NCBI GenBank assembly: GCA_035539135.1
Contig: DATLJD010000014.1
Span: 372,001 to 436,000 of the forward strand
Direction: 5' to 3'
Source: JABFWF01 sp035539135
GTDB taxonomy: Bacteria > Pseudomonadota > Gammaproteobacteria > Xanthomonadales > Xanthomonadaceae
DNA: 64,000 nt
In this document: in pieces, positions 44,836-56,479 of the stretch
How the letters are laid out: every line of letters starts with the position of its first letter
Position numbering within the stretch: position 1 is the stretch's first letter
Position numbers and translations under genes: made by a program
The notes under the pieces: model-generated
Told to the model about the DNA's origin: nothing
What the model saw: only the letters and a program-made list of their open reading frames with translations
Databases searched by the model: none

Positions 44836-44945
44836 GCGCGTTGGGTGGGAGAGGTAGGCAGGACCGTATGCGCCATGGATGGCGCATCCGAGCCTCCATG
44901 GACGGATTCACGGCGTGTCCTGCCTGCCTCTCCCGCCCGGCGCGC
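44836..44945 (+). repeat. 110-bp palindromic element, copy C
   Basis: Same 110-bp length as copies A and B. Outer arms are GCGCGTT and GGCGCGC; the inner core (GGGTGGGAGAGG ... CCTCTCCCGCCC) is nearly identical to B. It lies just downstream of phaC (convergent side) and may end its transcript by folding. Confidence 0.8.
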
Positions 44946-44978
44946 TCGCGAGCTGACGTTGGCCGGCACCAGCAGGCG

Positions 44979-46046
44979 TCACGCCCGCTTCGCGAGCCAG
45001 TCGTGGATCGCCTCGGGTACCTGCTTCTGCGCGCGGCCGGAGACGTAGATGCCGATGTGGCCGCCACGGAAGGACAGCTCGCTGTAATCGTCCGTGCCCA
45101 CCAGGTCCTTCAGCGCGCGCGAGGATTCCGGCGGCACCAGGTGGTCCTGCTCGGCGTAGATGTTGAGCACCGGCATCTCGACCAGGCCGAGGTGCACCTC
45201 GCGGCCGCCGATCCGGATACCCCCGTTGACGAAGCCGTTGCCCTGGTAGAACGCCTTGGTGAACTGCCGGAACGCCTCGCCCGCCAGGTCGGGCGAATCG
45301 AAGATCCACTTCTCCATGCGCAGGAAGTCCTCGACCGCCTTCCTGTCATCGAGGATGTCCACCAGTCCCACGTACTTCTGCAGGTTCAGGCGGAACGGCT
45401 TGAGCATCAGGTAGCACCAGTTCATCAGGTCCGCCGGCACGTTGCCGAGCGTGTCCACGAACAGGTCCACGTCCAGCTCGCGCGTCCAGCTGGACAACAT
45501 GTTGTCGCCGGCGTGGAAGTCCACCGGCGTCACCATGGTGACGAGGTTGCGCACCTTGCCGGGGTGCAGCGCCGCGTAGCACAGCGAGAACGCCCCGCCC
45601 TGGCAGATGCCGAGCAGGTTGATCGCGTCCAGGCCGGAGGTTTCGCGCAGATGGTCCACCGCGCCGCCGAGGAAGCGCTCGATGTAGTCCTCCAGGGTGA
45701 GGAAGCGGTCGGAGCGGTCCGGGTAGCCCCAGTCGATCACGTACACGTCCTCGCCGCGCGCGAGCAGCCCGCGCACGATCGAGCGGTCGACCTGCAGGTC
45801 CACCATGTACGGCCGGTTGACCAGCGCGTAGCTGATCAGCAGCGGGACCTTCGCGGTCGGCGCCCCCTCTCCGCGGAAGCGGTACAGCACGACCTTGCCG
45901 TCGCGCCAGACTTCTTCGCGGTCGGTCGCGCCGTAGTGCACGTCCCCGACCTGGCGCAGGGTGTCGAACGCAGTGCCGAGCTTGCGCTGCAGCGCCAGCG
46001 CTTCTTCGGCCAGTTTTTCCGGCGTGAGATCGAGCGGACCGGTCAT
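44979..46046 (-). CDS. phaC: Class III poly(3-hydroxyalkanoate) synthase subunit PhaC
   Basis: A 355-residue alpha/beta-hydrolase-like enzyme that polymerises (R)-3-hydroxyacyl-CoA to PHA. The lipase-like box is GICQGG with the nucleophile Cys148; the base and acid are in EQDHLVPPES and RGGHIGIYV. At about 355 residues it is the short class III form, which needs PhaE. The ATG overlaps the phaE stop (ATGA), so translation is coupled. 3-hydroxybutyrate dehydrogenase is encoded about 2.5 kb away, which fits PHA turnover. Storage granules in the cytoplasm are expected. Confidence 0.93.
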   Translation of the reverse strand: MTGPLDLTPEKLAEEALALQRKLGTAFDTLRQVGDVHYGATDREEVWRDGKVVLYRFRGEGAPTAKVPLLISYALVNRPYMVDLQVDRSIVRGLLARGEDVYVIDWGYPDRSDRFLTLEDYIERFLGGAVDHLRETSGLDAINLLGICQGGAFSLCYAALHPGKVRNLVTMVTPVDFHAGDNMLSSWTRELDVDLFVDTLGNVPADLMNWCYLMLKPFRLNLQKYVGLVDILDDRKAVEDFLRMEKWIFDSPDLAGEAFRQFTKAFYQGNGFVNGGIRIGGREVHLGLVEMPVLNIYAEQDHLVPPESSRALKDLVGTDDYSELSFRGGHIGIYVSGRAQKQVPEAIHDWLAKRA

Positions 46047-47038
46047 CGCGGCGCTCCCTTGGCTGGCTTGCGTGCAGCCGCCTTCTTGGCGACCTTCTTC
46101 GCCGGCGCCGCGCCCGTGGCCTTCGCCGTCGTCCTGCCACCGGCGCGCCGCGGCGCCGGCCCCGGTTCCGTGCCGGCGCGATCGCCCGCCGCGCGCATCC
46201 GCCGCAACTCGCGCTCCAGCTCCGTGATCCTGCGGTGCGCCGCGTCCATCTCCGTGCGCGTCGGCACGCCGAACAGGCCGCTCGCCAGTTCGACCTCCTT
46301 CTGCACGCCGGCGCGCAGGCGCATCTGCGCGTTGACCAGCGCGCCCCACGCGTGGCGGAAATCCTCCGACAGCGCGACCTCGGCGTAGGCCTCCTCGGCG
46401 GCGTCGATCCACAGGTCGAACAACGCGCGCGCAGAGTTCAGTTGCCTGCCGGGTTCCGCTCGCTCCGCCAGCTTCTCCTCGAAGAGCGCATACGCGCGCT
46501 CTCCGGCGCGCAGCAGCACACGATGGAAGGCGTCCTCGCGTTCGCGGTATGCGAGCTGCGCGCGCGCCAGCGCCTGCCAGCGTTCCTGGTGCTCACGGGC
46601 CAGGCCGAAGGCCGGCAGCCGCAGCCAGCGGTCGGCCTCGCGCCGCCATGCGTCCAGCCACGGTTGGACCTGCTCGAACCACGTCTCCACGCCCTGCTGC
46701 CCCGGCGCGCGCATCGCGCGCAGCATCTCGGGCAGCGGATTGGCGCCGAGCAGGCGCTTCCATTCCGAAGCGATCTCCGCCGCGTCAGCGTCCACCCCGG
46801 CGAAGCGCGCCGCCAGCTGCTGCATCTGCCCGAACCAGGATTGCGCCGAGGCCGCCGCCCGCCGCACCGCCTCGTCGGCCTGCGTGCCGCCGCCCTGCGC
46901 CAGCCCGCCCCACCACTGCAGCGCGTCGTTCCAGCCGGGCACGCCGCCCGCCTCCGTGCCCTGCCGCAGCGCATCGCCCCAGGCCTGCCAGTAGCGGCGC
47001 GCGAGCGCGTCGAAATCCGATCCGGCGTCGTCGACCAT
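46043..47038 (-). CDS. phaE: Class III PHA synthase subunit PhaE with a histone-like tail
   Basis: A 331-residue helical partner of PhaC. Conserved PhaE segments include the W-rich N-terminal part (DFDALARRYWQAWGDALRQG), LLGANPLPEMLRAM, and FDLWIDAAEEAYAEVALSEDF followed by the C-terminal heptad helix with LERELRRM. The last about 40 residues are Ala/Lys/Pro/Arg-rich (AKKVAKKAAARKPAKG), like histone H1 or the DNA-binding tail of PhaF phasins, and not part of standard PhaE. Start chosen at 47038 because GGAGGAGGAAGG precedes it; an upstream in-frame ATG exists at 47053. It heads phaE-phaC. Confidence 0.9.
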   Translation of the reverse strand: MVDDAGSDFDALARRYWQAWGDALRQGTEAGGVPGWNDALQWWGGLAQGGGTQADEAVRRAAASAQSWFGQMQQLAARFAGVDADAAEIASEWKRLLGANPLPEMLRAMRAPGQQGVETWFEQVQPWLDAWRREADRWLRLPAFGLAREHQERWQALARAQLAYREREDAFHRVLLRAGERAYALFEEKLAERAEPGRQLNSARALFDLWIDAAEEAYAEVALSEDFRHAWGALVNAQMRLRAGVQKEVELASGLFGVPTRTEMDAAHRRITELERELRRMRAAGDRAGTEPGPAPRRAGGRTTAKATGAAPAKKVAKKAAARKPAKGAPR

Positions 47039-47076
47039 GCCTTCCTCCTCCATCGCGCCATGCCAGCGCGGCGACC

Positions 47077-47700
47077 TCAGGGCTTCGGGATCCGCAGCGT
47101 CTTGCTGATCATCAGCGAGCCCGACAGGGCGAAGGCCAGCACCAGCGGATGCAGCTGCCACGGGCCCAGTTGCCACTCGCCGAACCACAGCGCGTCGCCG
47201 ATCCGGCCCCGGGCCGCGGCCCAGGCCAGCAGGCCGACCAGGACCACGCTGGTCGGGATCGGCGTGCCCTCGAAGTACTTCACCTTGCCGCTTTCGCCCG
47301 AGAGTTGCTCGGCGGTGACGTTGTAGCGCGCCAGGCGGCTGACGCCGCAGCCGACGAAATACGACAGCACCAGCCAGTCCCAGCCGCCCTGCAGGCCGCA
47401 GGCGTAGCCGAGCGCGGCCGGGGCGACGCCGAAGGAGATCACGTCGGACAGCGAATCGAGTTCGCGCCCGAGGGTGGACGCCGACTGCCGCCAGCGCGCG
47501 ACCCGCCCGTCCAGTGCGTCGAACACGAACGCCAGCGGGATCAGCGCCATGCCCCATAGCAGGTCGCGCACCACGCCCTCCTGCAGGAAGCGCATCGCGG
47601 CGAAGATCGCGCCGGTGCCGCAGAACGCGTTGGCCAGGGTGAACCAGTCGGCCAGCTGGAACTCGCGCAGCATCGAGAAATGGCGCCTGGGCTCGGGCAC
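47077..47700 (-). CDS. pssA: CDP-diacylglycerol--serine O-phosphatidyltransferase (PssA-like)
   Basis: A 207-residue integral membrane enzyme with five to seven helices. The CDP-alcohol phosphatidyltransferase motif DALDGRVARWRQSASTLG, then RELDSLSD, matches D-x2-DG-x2-AR-x8-G-x3-D-x3-D completely. Such enzymes make phosphatidylserine from CDP-DAG and serine; related enzymes use other alcohols, so the substrate is likely but not certain. I chose GTG at 47700 because CAGGAG lies upstream. The alternative ATG at 47673 would remove the first nine residues. It is 38 bases upstream of phaE on the same strand, possibly separately transcribed. Confidence 0.8.
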   Translation of the reverse strand: MPEPRRHFSMLREFQLADWFTLANAFCGTGAIFAAMRFLQEGVVRDLLWGMALIPLAFVFDALDGRVARWRQSASTLGRELDSLSDVISFGVAPAALGYACGLQGGWDWLVLSYFVGCGVSRLARYNVTAEQLSGESGKVKYFEGTPIPTSVVLVGLLAWAAARGRIGDALWFGEWQLGPWQLHPLVLAFALSGSLMISKTLRIPKP

Positions 47701-47776
47701 GGCCTGCTCCTGGAACGGTCCGCGCCCAGCATGCCGAAGGCGGCGCGACCAGGGCAAGCGCGCCGCCGGGACCGCG

Positions 47777-48385
47777 CTAGTGCGCGCGCGGCCGCTCGGC
47801 CTCCCCCGCCCGCTGGCGCGAGGACGGCAGCACGGTCAGCACCCGCTCCACGAACTGGCAGAACTCGCGCATGTAGTTGCGCAGGAACTCCTCGGTGGAG
47901 GCGTCGGTGACCTCGCCGTCGCCGGTGATCAGCCCCTCGCGGAAATGGATGTAGGCCTCCGGCGCGCTCATCTGCGGCGAATTGCAGAAGCCGAGCACCG
48001 CGCGCAGGTCCTGCTGCGCCAGCGCGGTGCCGATCGCGCCGGGCGAGGTGCCGATCACCGCCGAGGGCTTGTGGGTGAACGCGTTCTGCCCGTACGGGCG
48101 GCTGGCCCAGTCGATCGCGTTCTTGAGCGCGCCCGGGATCGAGCGGTTGTATTCCGGAGTCACGAACAGCAGCGCGTCCACGTCGGCGATGGCCTGCTTG
48201 AAGGCGCGCGCGGCCGGCGGGAAATCCGCGTCGTAGTCCTGCGAGTACATCGGCAGCTCGCGGAAGGGGATCTCGGTGAAGGTCAGCTGCTCCGGCGCCA
48301 ACCGGATCAGTGCCTTGGACAGCAGCCGGTTGATGGAAGTGCTCGACAGGCTGCCGATCAGGTAGCCGACGTGGAAGGTGGTCAT
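47777..48385 (-). CDS. NADPH-dependent FMN reductase family oxidoreductase
   Basis: A 202-residue flavodoxin-like flavoprotein. N-terminal GYLIGSLSSTSINRLL is the phosphate-binding loop. FVTPEYNRSIPGALKNAIDWASRP and KPSAVIGTSPGAIGTALAQQ are the NADPH-dependent FMN-reductase blocks. It likely reduces quinones, chromate or azo compounds, or supplies reduced FMN; the substrate is unknown. It is cytoplasmic. The C-terminal 40 residues (EEFLRNYMREFCQFVERVL) are a helical extension. The ATG at 48385 starts the fold. It is divergent from a 3-hydroxybutyrate dehydrogenase gene across 204 bases. Confidence 0.88.
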   Translation of the reverse strand: MTTFHVGYLIGSLSSTSINRLLSKALIRLAPEQLTFTEIPFRELPMYSQDYDADFPPAARAFKQAIADVDALLFVTPEYNRSIPGALKNAIDWASRPYGQNAFTHKPSAVIGTSPGAIGTALAQQDLRAVLGFCNSPQMSAPEAYIHFREGLITGDGEVTDASTEEFLRNYMREFCQFVERVLTVLPSSRQRAGEAERPRAH

Positions 48386-48589
48386 GGCGGCGCGTCCGGG
48401 TGGGAAGTGCCCGGATGCTGCGCTTCCCAGGATCAAGGCGCCGTACGCGCGGCGTGAACGCGTTCGCCGAGCCGGCTCGCCGCCGTACCGCACCGTAGGC
48501 GACGCGCGCCCACGGCCGCAACCTACTTTGGTCCGAAGCCGCCCCGCGGCGGCCCTGCTAGGCTGCGGCTTTCCTTTGCAGGGCCCGCC

Positions 48590-49354
48590 ATGACGCCTCG
48601 CTGCATCCTCGTCACCGGCGCCGGCAGCGGCATCGGCGCCGGCATCGCCGCCGAACTTGCCACCGCCGGCCACCATCTGGTCGTCACCGACGTCGCCCTC
48701 GCGCCCGCGCAGGACGTGGTGGACGGCATCCGCGCGCAGGGCGGCTCGGCCGAGGCGCTGATGCTGGACGTTACCTCCGACGAGAGCGTCGCGCTCGCGC
48801 TCGGCAAGCTGTCGCGGCCGGTGGACGTGCTGATCAACAACGCCGGCCTGCAGCACGTCGCGCGGCTGGAGGAGTTCCCGATCGAGAAGTGGAACTTCCT
48901 GGTGCAGGTGATGCTGGTCGGCGTCGCCCGCCTCACCCGCGCGCTGCTGCCGGGCATGCGCGAGCGCGGCTTCGGCCGCATCGTCAACATCGGCTCGATC
49001 CACTCGCTGGTCGCCAGCCCGTACAAGAGCGCCTACGTCGCCGCCAAGCACGGCCTGGTCGGCTTCTCCAAGGTCATGGCGCTGGAAACCGCCGACACCG
49101 ACATCACCATCAACACGATCTGCCCGACCTACGTGAAGACCCCGCTGGTGGACCGCCAGATCGCCGACCAGGCGCGCACCCGCGGCATCCCCGAGGCCGA
49201 GGTGGTCAGCCAGGTGATGCTCAAGCCGATGCCCAAGGGCGTGTTCATCACCTTCGAGGAGCTCGCCGGGATCACCGCATTCCTGATGTCGGACGTGGCG
49301 CGCAACATCACCGGCCACACGATCGACGTGGACGGCGGCTGGACGGTGCAGTGA
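48590..49354 (+). CDS. bdhA: 3-hydroxybutyrate dehydrogenase
   Basis: A 254-residue short-chain dehydrogenase that oxidises 3-hydroxybutyrate to acetoacetate with NAD+. The cofactor loop is TGAGSGIGAGIA (9-20), NNAG is at the active-site strand, and the catalytic Ser-Tyr-Lys are in NIGSIHSLV and YVAAKHG. CPTYVKTPLVDRQIADQA, then PMPKGVFITFEELAG, distinguish bacterial HBDH from other SDRs, and the C-terminus ITGHTIDVDGGWTVQ is typical. It fits PHA breakdown, given phaC/phaE nearby. The stop overlaps the gluconokinase start (GTGA). Confidence 0.88.
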   Translation: MTPRCILVTGAGSGIGAGIAAELATAGHHLVVTDVALAPAQDVVDGIRAQGGSAEALMLDVTSDESVALALGKLSRPVDVLINNAGLQHVARLEEFPIEKWNFLVQVMLVGVARLTRALLPGMRERGFGRIVNIGSIHSLVASPYKSAYVAAKHGLVGFSKVMALETADTDITINTICPTYVKTPLVDRQIADQARTRGIPEAEVVSQVMLKPMPKGVFITFEELAGITAFLMSDVARNITGHTIDVDGGWTVQ

Positions 49355-49863
49355 GGCACGCCATCGTCGTCCTGGGAGTCGCCGGCAGCGGCAAGACCAC
49401 CCTGGCCCGCGCCCTCGCGCGTCACTTCGGCCACGTCTTCCTCGACGCCGACGACTTCCACACACCGGAGGCGCGTGCGCAGATGGCAGCCGGCGTGCCG
49501 CTCACCGACGCGCAGCGCGCGCCGTGGGTGGACGCGCTGGTGGCGGAACTGCAGCGCTACGCATCCGAAGGCCGCTCGACCGTGCTCGCGTTTTCCGGCC
49601 TGCGCGCTGCGCATCGACAGCGCTTGCGCGAGAGCGGCGTGCCGGTGCGGTTCGTGTTCCTGCGGGTGACGCCGGAAACCATCGCCAAACGCCTGGCGGC
49701 GCGCAGCGATCACTTCATGCCGCCCGAATTGATCGCCAGCCAGTTCGGCACCCTGCAGTCCCCAGCCGGGGAGACTGACGTGGCACTGGTGGATGGCGAT
49801 GCAAGCGCCTCGTGCGTCCTGGACCGGGCGATCGCGGCATTGGCCACATTGGCAGCGACGTGA
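49351..49863 (+). CDS. gntK: Gluconokinase
   Basis: A 170-residue small-molecule kinase phosphorylating gluconate to 6-phosphogluconate. Walker A is GVAGSGKT (9-16), and FLDADDFHTPEARAQMAAGVPLTDAQRAPWVDAL is the gluconokinase substrate block (residues 31-64, Asp-rich then PLTD). FVFLRVTPETIAKRLAARSDHFMPPELIASQFGTLQ contains the lid Arg residues and HFMPPELIASQ, which is diagnostic. It starts with GTG at 49351, overlapping bdhA by 4 bases. No gluconate transporter or dehydratase is adjacent, so the source of gluconate is unknown. Confidence 0.88.
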   Translation: MRHAIVVLGVAGSGKTTLARALARHFGHVFLDADDFHTPEARAQMAAGVPLTDAQRAPWVDALVAELQRYASEGRSTVLAFSGLRAAHRQRLRESGVPVRFVFLRVTPETIAKRLAARSDHFMPPELIASQFGTLQSPAGETDVALVDGDASASCVLDRAIAALATLAAT

Positions 49864-49880
49864 CGCGAACCTGGATCGGG

Positions 49881-49924
49881 CGCGCAGCGCGAGGGTGAGG
49901 GCGCGGCTGTTGCGAACGACTGGC
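49881..49924. repeat. Copy of the GCGCAGCGCGAGGG repeat
   Basis: About 42 bases nearly match 38519-38562 (GCGCAGCGCGAGGGTGAGGG, then CTGTTG, CGAA and GACT). It fills most of the 75-base gap between gntK and the convergent luciferase-like gene. Confidence 0.6.
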
Positions 49925-49938
49925 GGCAGGAAGCGGGA

Positions 49939-50934
49939 TCAGCCCTGCCGCCAGGCCTCCATCGCCAGCGCGAAGCTGCGCACCCGCGCTTCGTGGTCGA
50001 ACACGTTCGCCGTCAGCAGCAGCTCGTCAGGCTGGTGTTTCGCGACGAACGCGCGCATGCCCGCGCGCACCGTGGCCGGCGATCCGACCACCGCGCACGC
50101 CAGCGCCGCGTCCACGCCCGCCTTTTCCTGCGGCGTGCAGTAGGCGTCGATCGCCTCGCCCGATTCCAGCGGCGGGGGCACCAGCCCAGGCCGGCCGCGC
50201 CGCAGGTTGACGAAGGCCTGCTGCTGGGTGGTGAACAGCCGCGCCGCCTCCGCGTCGTCGTCGGCCGCGACCACGTTCAGCGCCAGCATCACGTGCGGAC
50301 GCTGCAACCGCGCGGACGGCCGGAACTGCAGACGGTACACCGCCAGCGCCTGCTCGAGCAGGTCCGGCGCGAAGTGCGAGGCGAACGCGTACGGCAGTCC
50401 CAGCGCCGCGGCGAGCTGCGCCCCGAACAGGCTGGAACCGAGGATCCAGGTCTCCACCTCCACGCCCGCGCCCGGCACCGCCTGCACCGGCTGCCCGGGT
50501 TGCGCCGGTTCGAACAGCCGCAGCAGTTCCATCACGTCAGCCGGGAATTCCTCCGCGCTCGCGTAGTAGCGCCGCAGCGCCTTCGCCGCCGCGTGGTCGG
50601 TGCCCGGCGCGCGGCCGAGGCCGAGGTCGATCCGCCCCGGGTACAGCGACGCCAGCGTGCCGAACTGCTCGGCCACCTGCAGCGGCGCGTGGTTGGGCAG
50701 CATGATCCCGCCGGCGCCGACCCGGATGGTGGACGTGCCGCCGGCGACGTGCCCGATCAGCACCGCGGTCGCCGCGCTGGCGATGCCCGGCATGTTGTGG
50801 TGCTCGGCCAGCCAGAAGCGCCGGTAGCCGAGGCGCTCGGCGTGCCGCGCCAGGTCGAGCATATTGGCGAAGGCCTGCGCCGGCGTGCTGCCTTCGGTGA
50901 CGGGGGCGAGGTCGAGCAGGGACAGCGGAAGCAT
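49939..50934 (-). CDS. LLM-class (luciferase-like) flavin monooxygenase, YhbW-like
   Basis: A 331-residue TIM-barrel flavoenzyme of the luciferase-like superfamily. N-terminal LPLSLLDLAPVTEGSTPAQA, then YRRFWLAEHHNMPGIASAATAV, IRVGAGGIMLPNHAPL and LGLGRAPGTDHAA, are typical of the YhbW/MsnO8 branch that uses reduced flavin. The substrate is unknown. It lies divergent from the restriction-modification gene across 109 bases. An FMN reductase encoded about 2 kb away could supply reduced FMN, but the link is only positional. No membrane segment or signal peptide is visible. Confidence 0.88.
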   Translation of the reverse strand: MLPLSLLDLAPVTEGSTPAQAFANMLDLARHAERLGYRRFWLAEHHNMPGIASAATAVLIGHVAGGTSTIRVGAGGIMLPNHAPLQVAEQFGTLASLYPGRIDLGLGRAPGTDHAAAKALRRYYASAEEFPADVMELLRLFEPAQPGQPVQAVPGAGVEVETWILGSSLFGAQLAAALGLPYAFASHFAPDLLEQALAVYRLQFRPSARLQRPHVMLALNVVAADDDAEAARLFTTQQQAFVNLRRGRPGLVPPPLESGEAIDAYCTPQEKAGVDAALACAVVGSPATVRAGMRAFVAKHQPDELLLTANVFDHEARVRSFALAMEAWRQG

Positions 50935-51043
50935 CGCGGACTCCGGGGAAAGCGCTCCGGAAGAGATGGGGTGTCCGGGCCCGAAACAAACCCTTCCGGG
51001 CGCCGCGCCCCTGCGTTAGCCTTCACGCGAGGGGGAACACGCA

Positions 51044-54635
<3,592 letters not shown>

Positions 54636-54660
54636 CCTCCGGACCCCTGATGGAGCCCGC

Positions 54661-55170
54661 ATGACCGAGCCATCCGACGACTGGGGCAACGTGCGTTTCC
54701 GCCGCCGGGCGCGCTACGCTCCGGACTCCCCCGAGGATGCCGCCAGCGCGCGCTTCACCATCGGTCTGATCGTGTTCGTGGGCGTGGCGCTGGCCTATCC
54801 CTGGTACGCCTACTGGGTGCAATCGCGCCTGCTCGCGCGCGACCTCGCCGCAGGCGTGGCACAGGTCGAGCAGCAACTCAGCGCCGCTGACGCCGAAGCA
54901 GCCCGGCGGCTGGCCGACCTGCAACGCGCGCGCCACGCCGCATCGCAACGGGCGCGGGTCCAGGCCGTGCGCGTGATGGGTGCCTATCCCGGCGCGGACA
55001 GGCCCACCGTCATCGTCCAGTTGGGCACCGCCACGCTGGAGGAGTCGGGCGCAACCATCTGCCGGCAGGCGGCGGCCTGGCTCGGCAGGCCGGTCTCCGG
55101 AACGCTGTTGCGCGTCCAGCAACATCGCGGCAGCGCGCCCGCGTTGGACATCGGCAACATCCGCTGCTGA
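54661..55170 (+). CDS. Single-pass membrane protein of unknown function
   Basis: A 169-residue protein. A basic N-terminus (VRFRRRARYAPDSPED) precedes one membrane helix at about residues 33-55 (FTIGLIVFVGVALAYPWYAYW). A helical, Ala/Glu/Arg-rich coiled-coil-like segment (60-110) and a C-terminal part with TVIVQLGTATLEESGATICRQ follow. No family is recognised. The ATG at 54661 has GGAG upstream, 25 bases after the restored end of the R-M gene, so it may be part of the same transcript. It could serve an envelope role or accompany the R-M system. The two Cys are near the C-terminus. Confidence 0.6.
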   Translation: MTEPSDDWGNVRFRRRARYAPDSPEDAASARFTIGLIVFVGVALAYPWYAYWVQSRLLARDLAAGVAQVEQQLSAADAEAARRLADLQRARHAASQRARVQAVRVMGAYPGADRPTVIVQLGTATLEESGATICRQAAAWLGRPVSGTLLRVQQHRGSAPALDIGNIRC

Positions 55171-55292
55171 GCCGCATCGTGCAACGGCCAGCCGACCACC
55201 GAGTGACCAGTTGCAACGGTCGCGACCGGCCACCTCCGGCGGCGGCCGGTAACCTGGAAGCGCCGGGCCATTGCCGTTGTACCGGAGGAACC

Positions 55293-55415
55293 ATGAAGCC
55301 ACGTCCCCTTGTTTTCCTTGGCGCGACGACGTACGTGACCAAGCCGATCAAGACGACGACGGCGAGAAACGCGCCGGATTCCGGGATCAGGCAGACGGCG
55401 TTCCGGCCATGCTGA
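55293..55415 (+). CDS. Possible 40-residue leader ORF upstream of the NERD gene
   Basis: ATG at 55293 has a very good ribosome site (GGAGGAACC). It encodes 40 residues: a short hydrophobic start (MKPRPLVFLGATTYV) then a polar, basic stretch. Its TGA (55413-55415) lies just past the NERD start at 55409, so translation would be coupled. It could be a leader peptide or a chance ORF; no homology is evident. The remaining 120 bases of the gap (55171-55292) show no gene. Confidence 0.35.
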   Translation: MKPRPLVFLGATTYVTKPIKTTTARNAPDSGIRQTAFRPC

Positions 55416-56479
55416 TCAAGCGATCCGACGACCATGCGGCCTCGCTGCAGGCACTCGAACGCATGGCCCAGGGCGCGGGGACCGGCGCCCGGCGGGCTGC
55501 CGAGGAACTGCGCATCCGCAAGGCCGGCCTCAAGGGCGAGGCGGAATCCGCCTACCTGATCGACTTCGAGTTCGCCAGGTCCCCCAACTGGGCGGTGCTG
55601 CACGACCTGCGGCTGGAGCACGGCGGCCGGGTGGCGCAGATCGACCATCTGCTGATCAACCGCTGGATGGACATGTACGTGCTGGAAACCAAGCACTTCC
55701 ATGCCGGCGTCAAGATCACCGAGGACGGCGAGTTCCTGCGCTGGAACGCCTACCGCAAGACCTACGAGGGCATGGCCTCGCCACTTGAACAGAACGACCG
55801 GCACATCGCCGTGCTGCGCGACGTCGTGTCGTCCATCGAGCTTCCGCAACGCCTTGGCCTGCGAATCCCGCCGTCCTTCTTCTCGCTGGTGCTGGTCGCG
55901 CCGGCGGCGCGCATCGACCGCCCGCGGCGCTTCGATACCTCGCGGGTCATCAAGGCCGACCAGCTGAAGAAGCGCATCTGGAAGGACATCGACGGGGAGA
56001 ATGGCCTGGTCGCGCTGCTCAAGGCCACGAAGATCGTCGCGCCGGAGACCGTCGAGTTCGTCGCACGCCAGCTCGCCGCCAGGCATGTACCGCTCGCATC
56101 GCGCCAGACACCTGCCGCGTCTGTGGCGTCTGTGGCACCCGCGCCGCCAGCACCACCCGCGCCGTTACCCAACACGACGGGACGCAAGTCCCGCGTCGAG
56201 CCGACGCTTGCGGCGACGCCGGCGGCCTCTTCGGCCCGCGGCGACGGGCCCGCCTGCAAGCGGTGCGGCCATCGGCTTGGCGCGATCCTGCACGGCCGTT
56301 ACGGTTACTACTTCAAGTGCGCAGGCTGCGCCGCGAACACCGCGATGCGCTTCACCTGCAAACCGAACCACCAGCCGCGCTTGCGCAAGGACGGGCCGGC
56401 GTTCTACCGCGAGTGCGCCGAATGCGGCACCAGCGTCCTCTTCCACCGAAACGACGCCGGAGCAGGGCGCGATGATTAG
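55409..56479 (+). CDS. NERD nuclease-related domain protein with C-terminal zinc ribbon
   Basis: A 356-residue protein. Residues about 40-160 are a nuclease-related (NERD) domain of the PD-(D/E)xK fold: LKGEAESAYLIDFEFA, then VAQIDHLLIN (Asp79) and YVLETKHF (Glu93, Lys95), the expected active-site set. A Pro/Ala-rich linker follows (about 265-300). The C-terminal 60 residues carry CKRCGH and CAGCAA and a later ECAECG, a zinc-ribbon or topoisomerase-type zinc finger. The role is unknown; NERD proteins are suspected DNA-processing nucleases and appear in defence contexts. The start follows the 40-residue ORF. It is 238 bases downstream of the membrane protein. Confidence 0.8.
   Translation: MLIKRSDDHAASLQALERMAQGAGTGARRAAEELRIRKAGLKGEAESAYLIDFEFARSPNWAVLHDLRLEHGGRVAQIDHLLINRWMDMYVLETKHFHAGVKITEDGEFLRWNAYRKTYEGMASPLEQNDRHIAVLRDVVSSIELPQRLGLRIPPSFFSLVLVAPAARIDRPRRFDTSRVIKADQLKKRIWKDIDGENGLVALLKATKIVAPETVEFVARQLAARHVPLASRQTPAASVASVAPAPPAPPAPLPNTTGRKSRVEPTLAATPAASSARGDGPACKRCGHRLGAILHGRYGYYFKCAGCAANTAMRFTCKPNHQPRLRKDGPAFYRECAECGTSVLFHRNDAGAGRDD

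Noticed and set aside
25421..44938. Short ORFs in three places reading MRHGWRIRASMDGF and similar
   Set aside because: They run through the 110-bp palindromic element in all copies and do not have ribosome sites; they are products of the repeat sequence.
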